Assembly (NCBI GenBank): GCA_029339505.1
Contig: JAQISU010000163.1
Span: 1,798,001 to 1,862,000, forward strand
DNA length: 64,000 nt
Source of the DNA: Unio delphinus
Taxonomy: Eukaryota > Mollusca > Bivalvia > Unionida > Unionidae
Direction: 5' to 3'
The notes under the pieces are model-generated. The model saw nothing but the letters and a program-made list of their open reading frames with translations. It searched no databases and was not told the origin of the DNA. The position numbers and the translations under genes are program-made. The first letter of the stretch is position 1, and each line of letters begins with the position of its first letter. This document shows positions 55,200 to 64,000 of the stretch, in pieces.

Positions 55200-56099
55200 G
55201 GGACTCGGGTATTATTACACATTATATATGTGGCAAACATATTTATAAATGTGTATGAAGAAAAAATCATTATATAAAAAAAAATATTGACAGCGATGTG
55301 CGATGTGTAGTTAAATTAATACATTTTGATAAAGTAAAATAGATATTTGTGAGAAGACTTGCCCCTGAAACGTAGGAACCGGACATTTCCTCGCAGAAAT
55401 CGTAGCGATATGACTGAAAAATTGTCAAAGCTACGTAAAATAAATACTAATCGAACAAACCAAGTCATTCAAATGTGCAATTTTGCTGCATGCAAATCAT
55501 GCCGGATAAAAGCCTACGTACACTTAGACACACACACACATACCAGTAATTGGTAACAAACAAATCTAGCGCGAAATTCAAAATGGACACAGTAAACATG
55601 GTTGTATTATTCCACGTGGATTTACAAGTCACCAAACAAGGAGTTGCTTCAGATATATAATGTACTTGTCACCAAAAGAATTCATCAACCGATGGTAGCT
55701 CTACACCCACGAGATACTCCGATAAGTGTATATCATGTACACCAATGTGTGCAGCCAAAACTGTCTGCAGATAATTGTAACTTTTATTGAATATGTTAAT
55801 AGGTGATATCAACTACATACCCAAAAGTTAATATCATCGCGGATGAAGAGCTAATTTATCGGCCTAACCCAGGTGGAGATATTACATAAGAAATATAATA
55901 CATATTCCAGCATCAAAATCACATATGATAACCTTACCGATAATGCGTTGATAAAAGTGAATGCGTGGCCAAGGAACACGTTGGTTAGAGTTTACTATAA
56001 AAGACGGTATTAAATTATAATATTCAAACATTGAAATATATTGGACTTAAAAAGTGGATAATTTACGCATTTCTTTGTTATAAGTGCCATTCTTTAACA

Positions 56100-56186
<87 letters not shown>

Positions 56187-57289
56187 AAGAACCTTATATG
56201 ATGTTTCTGACATTTGTTTGGTGTACAAAAGTTGTGGCTATTCGACAGTAAATTAGGCTATCTCTCATCCGTAAACGACGAGTTATATGGATCAAGGGAA
56301 GCGCCGATCGAATCTTCTAGCGATATTCATACAGGTAAACTTTCGGGGATCAATTGCAAGTATTACAGAAGTGCAACACCTCGATGATCCCAGATTAATA
56401 GGTATTACTATTTAGACAGGGGATTCCTCCTTCCTTTTTGGTAATATATATTTGCCTTGTGATCTTGCGGAAATGGTTTGGCAATTTATAGATCATGTAG
56501 GGCAAGATTAATTTTATTGTTGAAAATGTTAATGCTCTAAAATAAATGTTTATGTTTAAGAGGTTGGAACGATAAACCCTCAAATCTACTCTATTTGGAG
56601 ATGAACTTCTGCCTCCTATTTTTGGTGATGAATATGGTTATATCATATCGGATTTTAAACTAATATTAGACCATGGAACAAATTTTATTTATCTCAGTGA
56701 CTCCCACAATACAGTATCATTGTTAAATCATTGTATCTCTACACAATATGCTCATTCCACTTTAAGGTATGACGGTATCATTTGTTTTTCCATAGACCTC
56801 AATGTAATGTTTTGTGAAATAAGTATACTTTCTATCCTACCTCAGCATGCATGTCACACACTGTCATAGAGTACAATGTTAGATTGACAATTTAACAAGA
56901 ACAAAACCAGGTACTCCATTTAAAATTACAAAATATGATCTAGATAGGAATTAACATAATCTCACATGTTGCCAAGAGGCGTAACTTTTTTTTAAAGCCT
57001 AACATAAAGTATAGCTCTTACATAATGCATCAATCACAGATAGTGTTCTTGTTTATTTCTGAATGCTATCCCTATACCTTAAGTTCCAACCACCTGGGAT
57101 TGAACAATTGGTACCGTTATACAATAAGTGATAGGAGCATAACACACACCCTAGTACGGGCCGGACATCGACCTACTTTAATGACTATCATAGCCACTGA
57201 TCTACTTCCTAAGTTTGATTCTTGCCCCAATGAATTCTACACTTTGAAATACATCATTTGGTGAGACCTTACTGTCACCATACGTTAGT
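55200..57289. other. Intergenic region upstream of the gene
   Basis: Apart from simple repeats, nothing firm. 55350-55560 has a basic plus frame (RRNRTFPRRNR...) without motif. No start of a divergent gene could be shown. Confidence 0.4.
56101..56182. repeat. (AT)n microsatellite, about 80 bp
   Basis: Uninterrupted AT dinucleotides. Confidence 0.97.
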
Positions 57290-59885
57290 CTCAAGAGACC
57301 ATGTAAGTGCGCTTATGAGAGATGTCACAGTTAGTGGTTATGCACTTGCTGCACTTGAAAGTTGAGTATGGTGTGTGTTGGAGCTGCTTCTTCCTCCGAT
57401 ATCGCTATTCATTAACTAGCAAGCATCGATTGTCCTCGCCGGCTTAAAACAGTGTTCAAAGCGTGTCGCCAGCTGAGCCTGTCTAGAGCAAGCTCTTCAC
57501 AGTTCTTGACATTGATGTCAAGGGCCTCCATGTCACGCTTACAGAAATCATTGAAGCAAAGATGTGGCCGTCCGATCGATCTTTTGCCAGAGACAAGTAG
57601 CTGATAAAAGAAGGTCTTTGGGGATCCTTTTGTCATCCATCAGACGTACATAGCCCAGCCATCTGATGAGACGTTGGCTGCTGAGTGTGACCATGCTGCG
57701 AATCTTGGCAAGCTAATGATAATGCTTGGAGTCCACATTCTTAGCCATCACGCTTGTTTTCTTTAGGCTGATAGTCAGCCCACACCCACCGCATGTTTAA
57801 GCAAAGCGGTGCATCAGGTGCTTTAACTGAGCTTATGTGAGAGTGGCTAGGGCAGCATCGTCTGCGACGAGCATGTCCCTTATGGCTGCTTCACGCACTT
57901 TGCTCTTTGCTTTTAGTCCAGCCAGGCTGAACAGTTTGCCGTCTGATCGCGTGTGCAGGTATATCGCTTCTGTGTACGTCCCAAAAGCATTCTTGAGTAG
58001 GACAGCAAAGCAGATGCCGATAAACATGGAGGCTAGGATGCAACCCTGTTTCATTCCACTGAGGATGTTGAAAGGGTCGGTGGTTGATCCATCGTACTGC
58101 ACTGTCACTTTCATGTCATTGTGGAAAAACTGGATCGTGCTAAGCAGCTTCTTAGGACATCCAGTCTTCACCAGGATTGTAAAGAGTCCATCTCTGCTGA
58201 CCAGATCAAACGCCTTGGTGAGGTCTATAAAGGCCATGAAGACGGGGTTGCCTTGTTCTCTGTACTTCTCCTACAGTTGTCTAATGGAGAAGATCATGTC
58301 GATTGTGGACCTCTCGGCGCGGAACCCGCACTGCTACTCTGGATACATTCTGTCAGCAAGCGTTTGCAGTCTTTTCAGGATGACAAGTGCGAAGACTGTA
58401 ACCACGATGCTGAGAAGGGATATCCCCCTGTAGTTGTTGCTGTGACTTCTGTCGCCCTTGTTCTTCTACAGGATATGATGTCGGTATCTCACATGTGCTG
58501 AGGCAAGGCACCTTCATTTCAGCACTGGTAGAGGAGGTCGTGCAGGTGCGTGAGCAGCACGTTTGATACTGCACTTGATGACTTCTGCTGGGATGTCATC
58601 CTTCCCTGGGGCTTTACCCAAGGACGGTTTCTCTAAGGCCTTCTTTAATTATGTCATAGTAAGTTTCTCGTCCAGTTCGACCATGAAGGTTTTTAATGAC
58701 ACTGAGGGCATCGCTGGTTACGTGGTTCTCTAAAGTACAGTTCAAAGTAGTACTCCATGCAACGCACCATCTGCTTGCCCTTGTCGTGGATGCTATCGCC
58801 TGCAGAAGACTTCAGTGGTGCTATCACTTTCTTCGTGGGACCCATTGCTTTCTTCATGACATTGTACATGTTTCTTATGCTTCGGATATCTGCTGCTGAC
58901 TGGATGCTCAGACAGAGCTGAAGCCAGTTTTCATTGATACAATGCCGAGCTAACCTCTGCACTTTGCTTCTGGTAGCCATGTATGCCTGTAGAGTCCTCT
59001 GGCAGGGGTATCGTTTGTATTCCATGTGAACTAGGCAATCGCCTAGGGCGCTGGGCTAAGGGTTTATTTCATGATGGGCGGGTGGGGTAGGTGTGAATGG
59101 AAGGGGGTTGCCAGATATCTGATCTCGCCTAGGGTACCAAAATGCCTTGCACCTGCCTTGCATGTGAGCAAAGCGACGCTCTTCTATGACATGAGTGAGT
59201 GTGGCTGAATTAGCCTCAAACCATTGGTTGTTCTTTGACTGCTTCTTACCAAAGATCCGTGTGACTGTGCTGCACACATTCTCTTTGATGTGATCCCATC
59301 TCTCTTTGGCACTGACTTTGGGAAGTTCTGAATCAAACGTCTTGGAGAGGGCATAAGTGAATTCCTCATCACTTGTCTGGTAATTACGTCTTGCTCACGA
59401 CAGTGCGTGATTTACCCTTCCGTCTAGAGCGGTGTATCTTCTTTGGCTGAAGCTTCATTTTGCAGCACACCCGTGAGTGGTCAGTGTCGCAGTTAGCGCT
59501 GTGGAAGGTACGATTAAGAATCACACCCTTCATGGCAGACTGCCTCGTAATAATCAAGTTCTGTTAGTACCAGTGTTTGGACCTGGGATGCCTCCGAGAT
59601 ACTTTATAATGTGGCTTTGTCTGAAAGTGTGCTTTGGTGATGCTTTGTTCGTGGTAAGAGCACATCTATAGGAGTCGCTGCCCGTTCGAATTTATCTTTC
59701 CAAGACAGGAAGGCCTAGAGTCGTGGTCAGCATCCACCCTAGCGTTGAAGTCTCCCAGTAATATCATGTTCTCTTCCTTGGGAATTTTACTGCTGACGAA
59801 AAGTATAATTATACTCAGACAACTACATTCTTTTACGTGCTTAGGCTCGAATAAACAGCAACACAGAAAGAGTGAAAATAACAAG
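57290..59885 (-). mobile_element. Second LINE family, upstream of the gene
   Basis: A non-LTR retrotransposon on minus. In order: endonuclease piece LLGDFNARVDADHDSR (59666-59884), linker with KAFWYPRRDQI and VQRLARHCINENWLQLCL (58693-59277), reverse transcriptase AFIDLTKAFDLVSRDGLF, ILSGMKQGCILASMFIGICF and LVADDAALATLT (57833-58237; VADD instead of YADD), and the C-terminal frame GKRSIGRPHLCFNDFCKRDM (57412-57636). It differs from the CR1/L2-like family in its C-terminus and 3' end. The clade is not certain; frameshifts make it dead. Confidence 0.8.
57833..58237 (-). pseudogene. Reverse transcriptase core of the second LINE
   Basis: Open frame of 134 codons with LTKAFD (first catalytic Asp), SGMKQGC (motif B) and VADDA (catalytic pair), then the family-style EAIYLHTRSDGKLFSLAGL. 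The overlapping plus-strand frame 57837-58433 is its shadow. Confidence 0.8.
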
Positions 59886-60733
59886 CTTGTAAAAACTTAA
59901 TAAACAATTTACTGAGCACAAATATTTTCCAGAAAAGAAAAATAAACTTACGGTTTTAAGAATCTATTCCAAAATTAATCCAAAAATAATTCAAAATATA
60001 ATCCACTAGTGAAATTGCAAAAGTCCTGGTAATAAAATGTCCTAATAATTCCCAGTTCGAATCTTAGTGAAGCATCCAAGATGGAAGATGATGTCACGTG
60101 ATGAAGTCAGTTCTGTTCTTATGAAATTCAATGAGCTCAAATGTTTTCTAGATAAATAACAAAATAAATCCTCTTGATCCAAACAAATTGAAATAATTTC
60201 CAGTACAAGGTAATTTAAAATAACTCAAAACAACACAACTTAATATTCTAACAGCGCAACTTCTACTAAATAGTTCACTCCAAAACATAATTTATATACT
60301 TGTTTTTACGTAAACAAGGAAGGGGTCACATGATATTCTAGAATCTTTAGAACTAATTTACGTTCAAAAAGTCTCGTGCACGCCGTATGACCCAGATGAG
60401 AATCAGTTATTTTTTATCTCAAGAACTAAAAATAGAAAGATGTTTATAACAAAACTCCATAATGTCATTGGAATCAACCAATCATTTTAAAAGCTTGTTT
60501 ACAACTCTGAAGCCAGGAAATGAGGTCAACATCTGGTGTTTATTTGTAGAGTACAGGTCATCCCACTTTTTAAAAAAAATATATCCCAATGAATGAATCT
60601 TAAACTTAAAATGTCAAATTTGAATCTGACAAACAATCAATTAAAATAAAAATAAATGACTTAAATCAAATATACGTAGCAATTCTTAATAAACAAAATA
60701 GAGATCGCACATTATGGTGTCGTCTGTAATGAC
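59886..60733. other. AT-rich intergenic sequence between LINE and hAT-like MITE
   Basis: Contains a loose internal similarity (GAGCACAAATATTTTCCAGA and GAGCTCAAATGTTTTCTAGA) and GATGTCACGTGATGAAGTC. No frame above 60 codons. Could be an eroded element. Confidence 0.35.
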
Positions 60734-60741
60734 CATTGCTG

Positions 60742-61037
60742 CAGCGGTGTCGCTAAGGTTGGTGTCACCCAGTGCGGTAAACTCATGGTGCCACCTCTCC
60801 AGACTTCCACCATGGATTTATTCTTAAAATAAGTCCACAGTATAAAAATTACAAGAGCAAAAACAAATTAATGGGTGGGCAGGAGGTAAAAGTATTTAAG
60901 AAATGTAACAACGTTAAGTTATAGATATTTTTACATTAAACTTACTTTATTTAACATTTTTCTTTTGATGTCACCCCTCTGAGATGGTGTCACCCGGTGC
61001 GGTCCGCACTCCCCGCACCCCTCTAGAGACGCCACTG
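60742..61037. mobile_element. hAT-like MITE, 296 bp
   Basis: Perfect 8-bp target duplication CATTGCTG (60734-60741 and 61038-61045). Inverted ends CAGCGGTGTCGCTAAGG and, from the right, CAGTGGCGTCTCTAGAGG. Both halves also contain GGTGTCACCCRGTGCGGT. An 8-bp duplication with CAG ends fits the hAT superfamily. No coding. Confidence 0.82.
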
Positions 61038-61045
61038 CATTGCTG

Positions 61046-61882
61046 TATTAATCAGGTGCAAATGAAACAGATTAATGGACTATACACAGATAAAGTAAAC
61101 AAATTCGAACAACATTTGAAGACTTGTTAAAGCAATCGAATAAGAGGTGTCTCCCTTCAGCACTGAATACTCCTTCTGCTCGTCTTGAAGTAATCAAATT
61201 TTCTGAGATCCAAAGAGAAATAGCAAAACAAAAAGGACGAAATGTCCAGAATAAGATCTTTTTTTAAATATGTGGAACATATTTAATTTTCATAAATTGG
61301 ACTTCATGTCCTTTCGATGATTTCATTTAATTGTGTATTTGTCTATAACGCTCTTTGAGATGATTTCACAAAAGTTACAATTAAACCGCTACTGAAAAGC
61401 AAAATTGGTAACCTGGCGGACAAAAATAACTACAAACAAATGGCACTTACGACAATTATTTTATGAATATTTGAATGCATACTGCTACAAAGATGTGAAG
61501 TCACAATCTCGGGTAATCAGAGTTGTTTTAAAAAACAACATTCAGCAGATTTAAGCCTCTGTGCCTTGATGGAAACTGGCAGCTATTAGTATTACAGAGA
61601 ACATGGTAACCCAGTGTTTGCATGCTTTTTAGACCCTAGTAATTATAGTTATATTCGAAAAAGCAACAATGTCGCTGGTGAATTTATACAACACACTCAA
61701 TTCACTCTTCTTTTTTTTTTTTCTTCTTCTTTTCGTTTTTGTTGTGGTTCAACTGGCGTCTACTTGTTGCAGATTTGTAACACCGGTTCTTTGTCTATAG
61801 TTTCATTTCAGTATGGAATACGGCCCGACAGTGTTGGTGTTCGCTACCTGTAATGTCAGGGGAAAAAAGCTGGTCATTGGTC

Positions 61883-61923
<41 letters not shown>

Positions 61924-63605
61924 GCACGCACGCACACACACACACACACACACAGAGGCGTGCACGCGCGACATAAGCCGGAAACTTGACAATACAATAT
62001 CTCGAAAAAGAGCACAGTAATTTGGAATTCCAACTTCTTGTACGAATAATTTTCAGAAACGTCTTATTCCAAATTGTCTCCCGACATTGAGAAATATTGA
62101 TCAATTTGATGTCGTTTTTCTTTAATTTTCCTGATCCAGACGAGTCTGACAACGTTTCTTCCGGTAGTTCACCAAACTGTAGAAACGTTATCCCTGAGTC
62201 AATTTTCTTTTGATTACGGCACATTGTTCTTGTGTCATACGTAATACCGTTGTTTGTTGTTTGTTTTTTTGGGTTTTTTTTTTTATGCGGATATATCACG
62301 CTGGCATCGTCCAGCCCATGTTCCTTATCACTGGACACATTTTGGATACATGCGCACGAGATGTTAATATTGAGCCTTGTGTAAATGGTGTTCGCTTAAT
62401 TTTCTGCCGACACACGAATCAATGAAAATCTCTTACTTTTTCTGATGTAAACCTCTCACTACATTCATTTTCAGGGAGCAATAAAAATTTTAATAAACAT
62501 AGTTTTTCAGAGATTATCCAAATTGATGGTAGAGAATTATCATAAAGTTCATGGCACACACTTGGACTCTAGTTCATTTTAGATCGTAGTTTTTATGCCA
62601 CACCAAACATGCTGTGTGACTATACACAAAATTGAAAATGTTGCTTTCAGTTGCACCTCATTTTCAACCAAGGTTCAAAGCTGAAAAAGTAACCGAAAAA
62701 TTTTAACATTTAAAATATAATATGAGAAAACATTTTCACAGGTATTAAAATACTGGTAAATATACATTTCCTTCATTCCCTTGTTTAATATAGTGAAATT
62801 TTCGTTTACAGGTTTTCAACAAGATTGACACATCCCCTCATTTATCGACTGATCTCACTGTTATGAGACCAATCTTATTTTCATTGTCAGATGGGCATAT
62901 TACAAAAATGTGATTTTTAAATAATACCTGATTGATATGTTTGACTTTTGGCAATTGTTCAGATCTTTTAGCTGTTCTTGGAAGAATGTTTCAGATCGAG
63001 GTAAAAATTCTGCTTTAGTCAGAAAAAAACTATTTAGTTCTAGATTAAACTTTTGTTATAATTTATTGAATACAGATTGCAACATAATTATCCTGGTAAT
63101 TTTTATTGTTAATAGACGCAATGACAAATTGAAAATTGTAGTCGGTGATCTGTAGCAGTACATGCATGCACTGTATTAAAAACCTCATTAAATTCCAAGC
63201 AACCTATGAAGTAGCAAAGCCTTCGCTAATAAGATAATAAAGACTGAAATTTAATTATCACATGGCCATAACATTTATGCACTATCTAGGTATACCAAGA
63301 CAGACTGAATTAACTCCCTCTTTCTTCTGACTGGTGTAATTGGCAAGTTAAATGTAAAAAATGAAAATTGAGTTTTGAAGCTGTTGTATTTTGAGTGTTA
63401 AAGTTTACAGCAATAATCAGCAAATCATAAGTATGTCTTGTCAATGTACATAATTAAACAACATGTACAATCCGAAATGTACTATGTAACTTAACCTTGC
63501 ATTCATTTCTTTTGAGATGACCTGTTAAACACTATACCCTAATATTGTGGACATCCCTGTACCTACTAAAAATATAATGGTTTCGGGGACATCACTTTCA
63601 TTATA
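61046..63605. other. Right-hand intergenic region
   Basis: Besides the CA microsatellite, a minus frame at 61990-62340 (QFGELPEETLSDSSGSGKLK) looks compositionally coding-like, but has no identifiable motif and no clear splice partner. The rest is AT-rich without features. Confidence 0.35.
61883..61955. repeat. (CA)n / (CACG) microsatellite
   Basis: CA repeats with a central GCAC/GCACG block, so the run is compound. Confidence 0.95.
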
Positions 63606-63766
63606 CAGTAAAACCTGTCTTGAGAGACCACCTGTCTTGAAAGACCAGGTTCTCCATGTACAGATTTATTGATTTATAGTGTTATGACCTGTTATGAGAG
63701 ACCACCAGACATGAGAGACCATTATATTTTGGCAGAAGGGGTGGTCTTTCAAGACAGGTTCCACTG
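63606..63766. mobile_element. pogo/Tigger-like MITE, 161 bp
   Basis: TA flanks. Inverted ends CAGTAAAACCTGTCTTGAGA and, from the right, CAGTGGAACCTGTCTTGAAA. Inner blocks GAGAGACCACC also pair. Confidence 0.8.
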
Positions 63767-64000
63767 TATTGTCAAGGGGAAGTGGCTATCTTGTTTTTGA
63801 TTGACCATTTTATCCATAAATATGGAAATATTTTATTGATATTATCCTCATTTAGGTAAAATCTATTATTTTTTCTACTCTGGTGAAATCTGTGCTATAA
63901 TTTTTTGTAGGATGACTGATGATAGACATTTGCATCAAGTATCTAGACTTCCCTAAATTTTGTATGGTTGGGCCTAAATATATTTTTGTTAATTCAGCTT

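Noticed and set aside
55057..55277. MYVC / YIHT repeat peptides
   Set aside because: (ATGT)n microsatellite.
57837..58501. Plus-strand frames of 198 and 126 codons
   Set aside because: Shadows of the LINE reverse transcriptase on the other strand.
61874..62338. Possible exon on minus at 61990-62340
   Set aside because: Coding-like composition, but part of the frame runs into the CA repeat, and no acceptor/donor pair linking it to a gene was found.

Overview
This is AT-rich animal genomic DNA with a spliced, intron-rich gene, many transposons and many minisatellites. There are no bacterial features, CRISPR arrays or rRNA genes. The repeat mix (DIRS-type tyrosine-recombinase retrotransposons, CR1/L2-like LINEs, tRNA-derived SINEs with CA-rich tails, pogo/Tigger-, hAT- and piggyBac-like short elements) fits a marine invertebrate, most likely a mollusc or other lophotrochozoan. 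That assignment is inference from repeat style only.

The backbone is one minus-strand gene that I could rebuild exon by exon because the splice phases join. It starts near 54930, runs leftwards and leaves the window on the left. Fourteen exons (about 1.5 kb coding in about 52 kb) give a WD40/beta-propeller-like protein that I identify as the TFIIIC 90-kDa (delta) subunit, GTF3C4-like, which helps recruit RNA polymerase III. Exons 1-12 join in phase; exons 13-14 have unresolved phase problems. About 510 residues are covered; the C-terminal zinc-binding part presumably lies left of position 1.

Almost everything else is intron content. Intron 12 (3154-14775) holds minisatellites and DIRS copy A (7478-14598). 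Intron 11 holds a SINE and a decayed DIRS-like element (about 15220-16362). Introns 10 and 9 hold arrays and LINE tails. Exon 8 lies between two inverted LINE copies (24735-27421 minus, 28190-29935 plus). Intron 6 holds two short DNA elements. Intron 5 (33677-44287) holds coding debris that may come from a virus-like element with a double-jelly-roll capsid, plus DIRS copy B (37037-44169). Intron 4 holds a SINE and an array starting at the exon 4 splice donor. Intron 3 holds a pogo-like element's flank and a SINE tail. Upstream of the gene (54931-64000) are simple repeats, a second LINE family (57290-59885), a hAT-like element with a perfect 8-bp target duplication, and a pogo-like MITE.

The most unusual pattern is that four introns (1, 4, 7, 8) begin with tandem duplications of the 5' splice-site region. 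In intron 4 the repeated unit carries a non-canonical GC donor in every copy. Almost all long open reading frames in the window are transposon fragments or artefacts of tandem repeats whose period is a multiple of three.
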